A DNA stretch of 64,000 nt from Monosiga brevicollis MX1 (taxonomy: Eukaryota; Opisthokonta; Choanoflagellata; Craspedida; Salpingoecidae), in assembly GCF_000002865.3 (NCBI RefSeq), contig NW_001865057.1, positions 375,071-439,070 of the forward strand, written 5' to 3'. Shown here in pieces: positions 46,700-57,009 of the stretch (positions within the stretch are counted from its first letter, which is position 1; every line of letters begins with the position of its first letter). The position numbers and the translations under genes are program-made. The notes beneath the pieces are model-generated. The model had not been told where the DNA came from, ran no database searches, and saw only the letters and a program-made list of their open reading frames with translations.

Positions 46700-47940
46700 A
46701 TGTTGTCGCGCTTCGCGATGTCGGCCCTGGCCGTCGCGGCGCTCCTTCTCTGCCTGGCCTCTTCGGGACGTGTCAGCGCTGCAGAGCTGGATGAGGTTTG
46801 TTTGTCGCCGAGTCTTTTTGAAAGTTCTGATCTTGAGGGGATGTGGCCCTCCTTCTCGCGTGTTTCTCCAGTGCAGTGCTAGCTTGAGCTCGCAGCGTGG
46901 CCCTGCGTTTTGTTTGCGTGCTTGCACAATGCTTTCCTGCCAGCCTCTTGTGCATTCTTGAATGGCTCACCCTATCGGGTGCTGTGGATGGATGGGCAGG
47001 TGATTTACCTTGACACGATTCACGGTCGTATTGTGATCCGAACCTACCCCGAGTACGCGCCCCGCCATGTGGAGCGCATTACCGAGCTCGTCAAGGCCGG
47101 CTTTTACGACGGCATTGTCTGGCACCGCGTCATGGAAGGGTTCGTGGCGCAGGCCGGTGATCCACTGGGCAAAGGTTGGTGCTCTCTTGAGTCTCTTGCC
47201 TTGCCCTGTCTCACCACACCACCAACCCGTCAATCCGTTAACTTGTCAACCCGTTAACCCGTCAACCCGTCGACCCGTCAACCCGCTCACGTCTCCATGC
47301 CCCGGCCGTCGCTTGCTCTGAATCGTGTTTGTAATGCGGCACAGGCTACGGTGGCACGGGCATCACCATCGACGCCGAGTTTAACAATCGCTCCCACCAC
47401 ACGGGCACAGTCAACATGGCTCGCGCCAACGATCCCAACAGCGCCGACTCGCAATTTAGCATCATGTATGTGCACAACGGCTTCTTGGACCATCGTTACA
47501 CGGTTTGGGGCCAGGTCCTGGGTGGCTTTGACGCCGTGAACAAACTCAAAAAGGCCAAGCCGCACTCACCCGGTGGCCAAGTTGAAGACCCTGACGTCAT
47601 TGTCAAGATGCGCCTACCAGCCGAGGTGGAACAAACCTGCGTTGACACAGATCCCAAGTGTGAGTACTGGGCGCGCCCCGGTGAGACCGGCTATGGCGGC
47701 CGCCACAGCATCGGCGAGTGCCAAAAGAATCCCGACTTTATGAACAAGGCCTGCCCGGTTTCCTGCGGCCAGTGCCAGGTTCTGGAGAAAGCCAACATTC
47801 CCTGCACCAACCTCTATCGCCAGTGCACGGACTGGGCCACCCCAGGCCACACCTCGGCAGAGGGCGAGTGCGTCAACAATGCCAAGTGGATGAAGCGCAA
47901 CTGCAAGCTCTCTTGCGACCCAGCCTGCCAAGCAGCCTAA
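46700..47940 (+). CDS. Secreted cyclophilin-type prolyl isomerase with two ShKT domains
   Basis: Exon 1 (46700-46795) encodes a signal peptide (LAVAALLLCLASSGRVSAAE). Exon 2 (47000-47174) and exon 3 (47345-47940) encode the cyclophilin domain: VIYLDTIHGRIVIRTYPEYAP, GFYDGIVWHRVMEGFVAQAGDP, NRSHHTGTVNMARANDPNSA, SQFSIMYVHNGFLDHRYTVWGQV. The catalytic Arg (WHRV) and the Gln/Phe pair (SQFSI) are kept. The positions of human PPIA Trp121 and His126 are Phe and Tyr, as in bacterial cyclophilins, and overall wording is closest to alphaproteobacterial enzymes. Two ShKT Cys-rich domains follow (CVDTDPKCEYWA..CQKNPDFMNKACPVSCGQC; CTNLYRQCTDWA..CVNNAKWMKRNCKLSC), six Cys each. Predicted to act in the secretory pathway or outside the cell. 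Confidence 0.93.
47225..47293. repeat. AACCCGTC nonamer repeat in cyclophilin intron 2
   Basis: Short tandem array of CAACCCGTT/CAACCCGTC units of 9 bases, about six copies, in the intron between exons 2 and 3. Confidence 0.85.
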
Positions 47941-48382
47941 ACCCTTCAAGCACCCTGCTTCCTTCTGGCAGGCCATTCATTCAACCTTGCTTACCCCACG
48001 TGTGTTGATGCCTTTGCTTCCGTTGTCCGTCCACCGGCACGCTGTTTGAGGCGGGGTGAGTCGGGCTGCTTGGCCTCGACTGCAGCAGGCAGATGCCATC
48101 TCGCCATCTGACCTTTTTTTGTTTTTTTCTCAAGTCCAGCAAAAGTCTTATGGCTGCTGCCCCTCTACTTCCAACTGACATCTCTCATTCGTCCTTATGA
48201 AACATACAACATACACGAAGAGAGAAGCAAACCAACAGAGCTCGAGACAGGAGACAAAAGTAGAAAGAGACACACCAAGCCACGCCACGCCACGACACGA
48301 CACGACGACAAGACAGGCGGTCCGCGGTCCGACAGACAGACAGCTGGCAAGCAACGAGCAAGCTGCGCGATAAGTCCTTAGG

Positions 48383-48427
<45 letters not shown>

Positions 48428-48742
48428 AGTGACTCGGGAACATTGTCCAAAACAGTAGTTTGCTCCGTTTTGACCGTTTTTTGCGCGAACGAGAGGTCAG
48501 CGCAGAGAGAGAGACAGAGTGTGTGTGTGTTGTGTGTGTGTGTGTGTGTCGGAGTTTGACGCGGGCGGTATTAATCAAAGGTGGGACGATCAGGGTTTCG
48601 GCTGGCATGGTGTGGACAGCGCCGGCCACCAGCTGCAAGTGACTGGCTGGCGTGCTTGGCGTGCCTGGCCTTCTATCCTCACTCTGTGACCTAGGATACA
48701 GACCACTCATGACATCGGTCTCGCTCATCTCGCAGGGACAAC
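47941..48742. other. Intergenic region cyclophilin/ELOF1
   Basis: Same-strand spacer with a 39-base (CA)n tract at 48385-48423, CACGA repeats near 48282-48308 and a TG tract near 48520-48550. No coding sequence supported. Confidence 0.6.
48385..48423. repeat. (CA)n microsatellite
   Basis: Perfect CA tract of about 39 bases upstream of ELOF1. Confidence 0.97.
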
Positions 48743-49622
48743 ATGGGTCGTCGCAAGTCCAATCGCAAGCCGCCGCCCAAGAAAACGGCTGGTTGGTATC
48801 AGCCCTTTGCTCGCCTGTCTCTCCTGCGTTGATCAACAACTTATTCCATGACCTCTGGGGCTGGTGTGTAAAAGGCAAGCTGCAAACCGTCTTTCCCTGC
48901 CCTTTTTGTAACAACGAGGAGGCCTGCGATGTTGTTCTGTGCGTACCTGGCCTCGGCTGCCCGCTCGGTCTCATTTGTTTGAGGCCTTGACACCCCAAGA
49001 CCCTCATTTCGCTCACGTCACGTCAACTTTCTTGCACCTTTGTTCTCACGTCGGTTCATACATTGTTGATAGCCGCTTTCGCAAGGAAGTGGGCGCTGTC
49101 ACCTGCCGTGTCTGCAACGAGAGCTTCCAAACCCGTATCCATCGTAGGTGCACAGACCCTGGCTGGTGTTCCATGCTGCTTTGACGATTTTTTGTCTCCG
49201 TCTTTTATCAACTGGAGCGTCGGCACAGATGCATCATCACCTCCCCTCACGAGCAGCCACGACAACAATGATTGACCATGCAGATTTGACAGAACCCATC
49301 GATGTTTACACCGAATGGCTCGATGAGTGCGAGCGTCTGAACCGTGAAGATGGGGGCAATGACGGCAGCGCAGATGACTTTGATGGCACTGGCACCCACC
49401 TTGGGCGCTCAACCTCACGTCACGATCTGGATGACCCAGAAGATGTTTGTACGTTCTTGAACTGCTCGTCAACCATATCCCCGTTTCTTTCCAGGCCATA
49501 TCAACACGACGGCGCTGCTTGATGATTCACACCGGCCTTCCTCTGCGCGCTGTCCTTTGCCGCCGTGTGCAACAGATCGACAAGATGATGACGACGAAGA
49601 CTTGCCCGATGTGGGGCTGTGA
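48743..49622 (+). CDS. ELOF1: Transcription elongation factor 1 (ELOF1/Elf1) with acidic tail
   Basis: Starts MGRRKSNRKPPPKKTA, almost identical to the animal N-terminus, at 48743. The zinc ribbon is split over exons: LQTVFPCPFCNNEEACDVVL (about 48876-48938) and VGAVTCRVCNESFQT (about 49094-49145), giving the CxxC...CxxC set. DLTEPIDVYTEWLDECERLN follows (human YLSEPVDVYSDWIDACE) at about 49285. Animal ELOF1 stops soon after. Here the protein continues for roughly 70 residues rich in Asp/Gly/Ser, with DDPED, then after one more splice HINTTALLDDSH and DRQDDDDEDLPDVGL, stop at 49622. An acidic C-terminal tail is also known in yeast Elf1. The factor binds elongating RNA polymerase II and assists transcription-coupled repair. 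Confidence 0.93.
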
Positions 49623-50580
49623 GTCGTGGCAGACTTTGATGTCCTTGTGTATTTTTGTCCGTGTGTACGCAGGTCGACCCCATTTTAGTCTTGAAGCATC
49701 TTTGCTTCCCCATTGTGTATCCGCGGCCGACCCTTTCTCTGCGACCTCGGTCGATGGTGGCATTCCAACGATTTAAAGAAAAGAAAAAATGCAAGAAGAA
49801 GATGAATTGAAGAAAGCCATGAAGCATCCTTCTTCTGAACGAGCGAATCTTCAAATTGAAACGTTGAAAGTCAAATTACTCGAGGCTCAGGACACCTGCA
49901 AGCGGCCATGCGGCCTGGTCTGACAGATTCAAAGAAGAGTTGAGCGTGGGTCCACGCTTGACATCAATCCAACTTGCCGACTCGCACGCGTTTACGGGCC
50001 GTTGGGTTGCGTCAAACTTTGCACTGCTCATCGATCTGTGGTGCCCAGCACGTCTCGTCAAGAACACAACGCGGTCTGTAAACAATTGAGTCAGCCCAGC
50101 CCACTCGGGCCGAAGGGATTAGGTGGCCGCGCGCCGCACGCCACGCAGAGAAGGGCTGGCCCTATTGATGGTGCACCTGAATCAAGGGCTGTCCCAATGG
50201 ACATGCGCATGCTCCATGAAGCAGTCCCGAGTACGACTGGGTCGGGTGCCAGGACGCTTCATACTTGCAGCCTGGCATTGTCGAAACCCACTGGCTGGCG
50301 ACCAACTACACAGACAAGGCACAAGGCATGTTTGCCGGCTGTCTGCTTGCAACGACTGCAGGGACTTGAGGGGCACATATGCCAAAGCCTCAGCTGATGT
50401 ACGAAGTGGGGTGGAACAAGATCAATTGCCACGGGAAAGGAATAAGAAAGAGAAACCTGTTGATAAAAAAAATGGATGGGGAGAGGGCGAACACGCCCTA
50501 CTCGAGCTAGACTAAGCGTGGACAATAAAAAGGTCCCCCCCCAAAAAGGTGGGTGTGTATGTGTGTGAAGGGACATGCGC
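49623..50580. other. Tail-to-tail intergenic region
   Basis: Spacer of about 960 bases between convergent ELOF1 (+) and the lipase gene (-). Open frames up to about 130 codons exist but show no family resemblance, splice support or coding composition. Nothing can be supported. Confidence 0.5.
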
Positions 50581-51530
50581 CTAAGCGTGGCAGGCGTCCG
50601 TGTCCAGGGTTTGACCCAGGTAGTTGAGGTGATCAGAGACTGCGAGACGAAAAGCAACAAAGCGTCGTGAGGTGGTGTGGTAAAAACAGGGCGCATGGCG
50701 AAAGAGGGTGTGAGTATGGTGGGGCCTCTGGGGGTGGGGCACGAAGATCGCACAAGATCGCACCTTTGAGATCGGTCCAGTGCTGGTTGGAGCAGTTGGG
50801 GTCTTCGCCACTGCCATCGCAGACCTTGAGAGAGCTCTGGCCTTCAAATTTCTCGCCATAGTAGACCTCGGTCGAGATGTGATAAAAGCCCATGGATTCG
50901 AGAGGAAGGTGGGGGACGGGGTCTTCGTTGTGGGTCATGCGGTAGTGCTGGGCAAGGTTATGGCTCTCATAAAATTGAGCAAAGGCTTGGTTGCCAACAC
51001 GGGGCTGGCCGTAGGTGTAGTGAAGGATGCGGGCTTGCGGGTGGCCGATGGACAGGTCGAGAGAGCACATGGCGGCGAGGGCAGCGCCCAGGCTGTGGCC
51101 GGTCACCAGGATGGTGTACTCGGGATTGTTGAACAAGGTTTGGTTGACGACCTGGTCCACATTTTGCTTGACCTGGCGGTAAGCCTATTCAAGAGCCAAG
51201 ACGAGGTGTGAGCGAGGCGTGAGTGACAAGGATAGAGGTACCAGCCAGGCCTCAAAAGACGCGTTGCTAGAGCCAATGGATCGTACCTTGTAAAAGCCGC
51301 TGTGAACCTTGACGTCACTCGAGGCGCCGGGGTATTGAAGATCGGCCTTGAAAAAGTCGAGGTCGTCAATCCATTGGGTCAGGTCGTGGGTACCCTGAAA
51401 GGCGACAATGATGCGCTTGCCAGCCTCGTCAATGCCGATGTAGCCGTTGGTGTCAGTCTCGCTCGCGTGGAACACGTCCTTGACCTAAGGGAAGGCGCGA
51501 TAGCATGCTGATCAGGTGAGCAAGAAGGAA

Positions 51531-51571
<41 letters not shown>

Positions 51572-52070
51572 AGAAGAAGAAAAAAGTATCAATAAAAAAA
51601 AAAAAAACAGAACAAAGCCACAGTGACGGGCCAGCCACTGAGATGCCGGAGGAAGAGTTGGGCCGAACGGGGCTGAACCTATCGCCGGGACGTACATCGA
51701 GGGCGAGACCAGTGCCCACGCAGGGGGGGCAGCTCCAGGCCTTGATGACAGAGGGATCACAGTAAGCGGCGGCGCTCAGATTGACCGAGCCCAGGGCAAT
51801 GTTGTAGTCAAAGCCACCGTTGGCCAGGCGGGCCGTTTGCGGCAGCACCATGGCCGATGCACCAGCGGCAATGCTACAGCAACGACAAGGGCAAGAAAAG
51901 AGGACAGTCCGTTTGATGTGAGCGTTGCGCGCCAAAACGGAGGTGGACCCCGCGGGGGGAGGGAACCAAACTGGCAGGCAAGAAGACTAAGCAGATGTTG
52001 CACGGCGGGCGATGGAAGGATGAACGTACGCAACCAACGCCAGCAGAGACAGCTTGCACGACGCTGCCAT
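50581..52070 (-). CDS. Secreted class 3 (fungal-type) lipase
   Basis: Start MAASCKLSLLALVA at 52070; exon 2 (from about 51877) continues SIAAGASAMVLPQ, so the signal peptide is encoded across the first intron. The mature part shows GFDYNIALGSVNLSAAAYCD, a Cys-rich CPPC segment, KRIIVAFQGTHDLTQWIDDL (oxyanion region) near 51400, and VKVHSGFYK. The nucleophile elbow is TILVTGHSLGAALA near 51095, with SLDLSIGHPQARILHYTYGQPRVGN and then the catalytic aspartate in HNEDPVPHLP near 50915. The last exon ends VSDHLNYLGQTLDTDACHA, where DHLNYL supplies the probable catalytic histidine; stop at 50581. The triad is complete. It resembles Rhizomucor-type triacylglycerol lipases and would act outside the cell or in a food vacuole. 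Confidence 0.93.
51534..51568. repeat. (GA)n tract in lipase intron
   Basis: About 35 bases of mostly GA dinucleotides within an intron of the lipase gene, followed by an A-rich tract at 51592-51607. Confidence 0.9.
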
Positions 52071-53633
52071 TTTCCAATGTTTTGATCTGGAGGCGGTCCG
52101 TGTAGTCGCAGAAAAGATGATGCAATGCCCGTCCAAAAGACCAAGACTGAAGACGATGAAAGGGAGAGGGGGAGGTTGGGAAGACAGGGGGGAGGGAAAG
52201 AGAGAGAGAGGAGATGGACCGACACGTCCCCCGGGAATGGTCGCCGATGGCGCTGCCAAAGCTTGATTCGATCTAAACGCTCAAAAGAAATGACACACTC
52301 ACATACACATCTCTCTACTCTCTCGGAGCTGTTGTTGATCTCTGGACGACCACTCGTTGCCGCTGTAAGATCTTGCTAGATGTATCGATGAAACGTTGTA
52401 TCTCTGAGGAAGCTGCAGTCCTGCTTCTCTCTCTCTTTCTCTCTCTCTCTTTCTCTCTCTCTCTCTGTGTTGCGACATCATCGTGTCAACGTTGTCACAG
52501 CCTTTGACATTGGGGCTGGGACATCTCTGAGTCAGTGTTATCCATCGCCCCTTGTCTCTGAATAAAGGGCCACCTCAAGGCGAATCAGAGAAGTACTTGC
52601 ATGCAGGTTCGCAGGCTCTCTCAATTGGATGCTACGATGAGGCCACCTCTCTGCTTCCTCCAGGAATGAATGATGTAATACAAACCCAACTCAAGTGTAA
52701 CATGGATCACACTGTTTTAATCAGCCAATGTCAAGACTCGGATGATTTGTTGTACGTTATAGTTCAAAACATGTGTTTATGTGCTAAAAGCCGTTGTAAT
52801 CTGCTGTTGTAAAGTAGCGCGCCAGCGCCATAACTCAACGCAACGTTTCCTATGAGAGCGAGGGTCGGAAACGGCAGCGCGGCGCTTGTTCCGAAAACGC
52901 ACGGCCGTAGCGGGCTTGGCCTTCCCTTGCTGCTCATGGCGAGGCTTTCCTGTTCATCTCTTCTTTCGCGAGGGTGTTTACGACCTCTCTGCCGCCTATC
53001 GCTGCCAAGGTCGGTTGTCATAACAAAACACCCTCTTGCTCAAACGGCAGCACCCTGATCTGACCCCCTGCCCCATGCGCCCGCTTGCTCATTGGCTAAC
53101 ACATACATCTAAGCCGGGCTACGATCATCCGCCAGAACCGCGCCGACCACCAAGCAACCACACCATCATGAAGACCATACAACGCCGAGAGACGACTCCA
53201 AAACAAATCCCCAAGCGCTTAACACCGCTTGATACCGCTTGATAACGCATAAAAACCGCTTAAGACCGTTTGCGCGTGGCAAGACCGACCCAACCACCCC
53301 ACAAGCCAAGCCAAGCGGAGCGGAGCGTCCACATTCGCAAGCACACACACAGCCCCAAGCCCCTTCCTTCCCCTTTGGCTTCCTTAAGGTTCCTTTGGCT
53401 TCCTTAAGGTTCTTGCTTGCGCCCTTTGCGGTCACCACAGTGTCAAGACCCCACCCGCTTGTGACTCTTCCTGAGCGCGTCCCCAAACCAATAGTGTAGC
53501 GTGCGCTTGACGCTGGACGCCTCTTGCTGCCGCTTGCTGCCGCTTGACGCCGCTTGCTGCTGCTGCTATTCGCCCATCGTGCTGCTGTTATCCTCTTGGT
53601 CTTGGTCACACACATACACACACACCACCTCCA
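52071..53633. other. Divergent intergenic region lipase/CDC14
   Basis: About 1.6 kb head-to-head spacer. Holds CT-rich tracts (52425-52466), a moderately AT-rich part (52670-52810), clustered ACCGCTTGA/GCCGCTTG words at 53215-53265 and 53525-53560, and a 21-base direct repeat of the CCTTTGGCTTCCTTAAGGTTC type at 53374-53415. No gene supported. Confidence 0.6.
53374..53415. repeat. 21-base tandem duplication
   Basis: Two adjacent near-identical copies of a 21-base unit beginning CTTTGGCTTCC and containing the palindrome CCTTAAGG, upstream of CDC14. Confidence 0.8.
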
Positions 53634-56074
53634 ATGGACACCACGGCGACTGGCACGACCAGCATAACCAACAACACCACCAGCACGACCGCCTCCAACA
53701 ACAAGAACAAGAACAACAAGAAGAACATTGGTCGCCTCCAAACACACACCAAGCGTCACAACACAAGCAACGCCGCCGGCGCCATCGCAGACCCGAAGAG
53801 CAAGCAAGGTCAACCCCGACGAGGTCGTGGTCACAGCCCTGGTCGTGGTCGTGGGCGTGGTGCTGCTTCACTTGATCAGCCCGCTGCCACCAGCTCCCAG
53901 CAAGCGCAACCGTCCACACGGAATCGAGGTGGCGGTCGCCATCGTCGTCGCCGCCCTCGCAAGGATCGCCTTCGTGCCCACGCACTTCCCTCCCACTCGC
54001 CCACTGCCCCTGGTCACTTGAGCTTGCCGCTGCCATTTGTCCCCTCGGCCATTGAGCTCCCTGCACCCCTCCCTGCCATCAACACAAGCAAACACAGCAT
54101 CATCTCCGCGCCAGACTCGGCGAGTGAGCCGGCTGCCATTTCACCCAACCCGACATCGTCGCCATCGTCGCTGCCTTCGGCCGCTGCCGTTGATCCCCTC
54201 AATCATCTGACCGATCTTGCGACCGCCGTCGCCGACATTGACACCGACAGTGACCCGACCGCCAACATGTCCTCGGAGGCGACCACTCAGCAGCGACAAA
54301 TCGACAATGCCTGCGTCATCGTGCCCGGTGCGCACTTGGGTCCCCGCTCCCCCGTCACCCCTCTCAACACGGAAGCTCGTGCCAATCGTGCTTGCATTTT
54401 GTCTCACGTCCCTGCTGCTTGCTGAACGCTCCCGCAGACCGCCTCTACTTTGCCACCGTTCGCCAATTGCCCCCGTCCACACCAGAGGCCTTCTTCTTCA
54501 CCGTCGATTCTGAATTTAAATACGAAGCGTTCGTGTCCCGTCCTGCTACACACGCGCCCCGCAACTCGGCTCCATCTCCCCAGCCTTTTGGCCTCACCAT
54601 GTGCGGGTTGGCTCGATTTCTTCTCGGACCTGCTCCCTGTCGTTTTGTTTAGGTTTTGTGCCGATTTTGGCCCCTTCAACCTGAGCACGAGTGTGCGCTT
54701 CTGCCGCAAACTCTGGCAATTCCTCGAGGTGCGGCTCATGGCCCAAGCCGATCCAAGCCCCCGCTCCTCTGCCACCGCCTGCCGATCCTGTTCTTGGCAT
54801 GTGGCATTCATATCCGCTTCTTCGCCCCCTCATTTTGCGCACCCCCCTCCCGTTCTCCGCGTTCTCCTTCTCTCCAGCAACCGCAACACAAAGATCAGCG
54901 CATCTACTTTTGCACCGGCACGGACATGCAGGTTCGCAGCAACGCTGCTGCCCTCATTGGCCTCTTCGCCGTCTGGTGTCTGAACATGACAGATGAGCAG
55001 GCCATTGCTTGCCTCGACACGGCCAAACCGCCCTTTGCACCCTTTCGCGACGCCTCGTATGCCCCAGTACTCTACAAGCTCCACGTGCGATACGTCATCT
55101 CAGGCGCCTACCAAGCCCTGCTCAACGGGTTTATCGACGTCCATACTTTTGATCTTGACACGTACGACCATTTCGAACGAGTGGAAAACGGTGACTTTAC
55201 CACCATCATCCCCAACAAATTTATCGCCCTGGCTGGTCCCCACAATACCCGCCACGTCGATGACGGCTACACCCACCTCGCCCCCGAAAACCTCTTCGAA
55301 CCCTTCCGCCGCCTGGGTGTCACGGACATTGTCCGCCTCAACAAGAAAATGTATGACCGTACCAAGTTTACCCAGGCTGGCTTTGCCCACCACGATCTCT
55401 TCTTCATTGACGGCACCTGCCCCCCGCCCGCCATTCTGGAGAGCTTTCTCGAAATCACCGAAAAGTGCACCGGCACGGCCGTGGTCCACTGCAAGGCCGG
55501 CCTCGGCCGCACCGGCTCCCTCATCGGCTGCTACATGATGAAGCACTATCGTTTCAACGCCCCCGAAACCATCGCCTGGCTCCGCATTGCCCGCCCCGGC
55601 TCCGTCATCGGCCCCCAGCAAACCTACCTGGTCAACCACCAAGCTGACATGTGGCTCGCCTCCCCACCCACCGCGAAGCGCAAAGGCGAGGCAGATCGCC
55701 CTCTCGCAGCCATCACCGACCTTGCCGCCTTCCACATTGTCACCTCCGCGTCCAAAGATGAAAATGCTACCGCACCGACCACCCCAACCAAAGATGCCGG
55801 CCACACCAGCCTCTCGGCCGTCGCTCGCGCCCTTAGCGACATTATCCCCTCCATCTTCCCCGATGACTCAGCCTCGGCCCTTGAATCGGCACACACTGGT
55901 GCTGCCAACTACATTCCCGAAAGTGAACGCGGCTCGTCCTCCCATGATCACCTTTCACAAGGTGACATCTTGACGCGCCGCAAAGCGCAGGCTCAACACA
56001 AGAATCAACCGCTGCCCCCATCACGGACGTGCCGCCCCACCACCTATGAACCCAGTTCCTTTGAGACCTTTTGA
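53634..56074 (+). CDS. CDC14: CDC14-type dual-specificity phosphatase
   Basis: Start chosen at 53634 (MDTTATGTTSITNN); an in-frame upstream ATG at 53544 is possible. The first exon encodes about 230 low-complexity residues: Asn/Lys-rich, then an RG-rich stretch (RRGRGHSPGRGRGRG), then Ser/Pro/Ala-rich. The CDC14 core follows: DRLYFATVRQLPPSTP (54432), YEAF joined to CADFGPFNLSTSVRFCRKL, TGTDMQVRSNAAALIGLFAV, PPFAPFRDASYAP (CDC14 has PYLPFRDAS). The catalytic domain in the last long exon includes NKFIALAGPH, DIVRLNKKMYD, HHDLFFIDGTCPP and the active site VHCKAGLGRTGSLIGCYMMK near 55483-55540, with ETIAWLRIARPGSVIGPQQ after it. The tail is Ser/Pro-rich to 56074. The enzyme opposes CDK phosphorylation at mitotic exit and at centrosomes or cilia. 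Confidence 0.95.
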
Positions 56075-57009
56075 AGGGACAGCGCCTGTGCTTCGAGCCG
56101 CCTTGTTTTCGTCTCGCCCCTCTGATGCTTTCCTTTCCCCTTCGCCTGCCGTTCCTTTCCGTGTCTGGAACCTGAGGGCTCTCCTGCGTGCTTTTGTTTT
56201 GAGGTTTTTCTTTTTCCCGTGTTCAACACCTCTTGAGGACTTTTTATCTTGAAACAGCCTCCTTTGTTTGACGCACTCGCTCGCTGTTTTGGCTCGGAAT
56301 GATTCACCAGACAGCCGTGCTTGTGCATGCCTGTGTCCGTGTGTGCTTGTGCATGACTGCGCCATGTTTCTATAGTAATCGCCATCTCTTCTTGTTGCTT
56401 CTCCCCTGCCGCCCCATTTGTTTTGTTTCTCATCCTTTTAATTTTTGAGTTTGCGTTCTGTCATTTTACTGTCGCCTTGGTCGCTGCGGCAACCCCGGCT
56501 CGTCGCCATTGCCAATGAGCCAAAGGCTGGAGCCGATGAGCGCGCCTCGCCGACTGGACTGAGTCCGGTTGACTTGGCTGCTGCTATCGCTTCTTTCGCC
56601 AATTCCGTCTGCTCGACATGTGCCTGCCGTTGCGTACGCAAAGTTGTCTTGCGTCCACACATGCACATCGTAGCTTGTGTACCCGAGTCCCGTGTAGCTT
56701 GCTCCCACACAGCCTTGTTGCGTGTGCTTTGATCCCAATTCTTTCTTTTCCCGCTCTTTCTCTTTTTTTACGTGTGCCTTTGTTCTTGAGCCTAGCCCTG
56801 GCAAGCGCCGACCCAATTCAATTTTCGTTTGCATCAGCTATCAAACCTTGTTTAATGCCCTGTATCCTCATGCCTTCTTCTGTCGAGTACTGCGCTTGAT
56901 CAGCCAGTGAAACGCTAGAGCTATCACTCTTTCAATTGTCTGATGCCAGGGCTTACTCCGTCCCCGTTCCAAAAGCACGTCGACGGTTCACATCTCAGTG
57001 GCAGTGAGG
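56075..57009. other. Tail-to-tail intergenic region
   Basis: Spacer of about 935 bases between convergent CDC14 and MSK. Several short open frames without domain resemblance or splice support; nothing else seen. Confidence 0.5.

Noticed and set aside
55100-55804. 234-codon open frame on the minus strand
   Set aside because: Antisense of the CDC14 catalytic exon, caused by GC-rich third positions.
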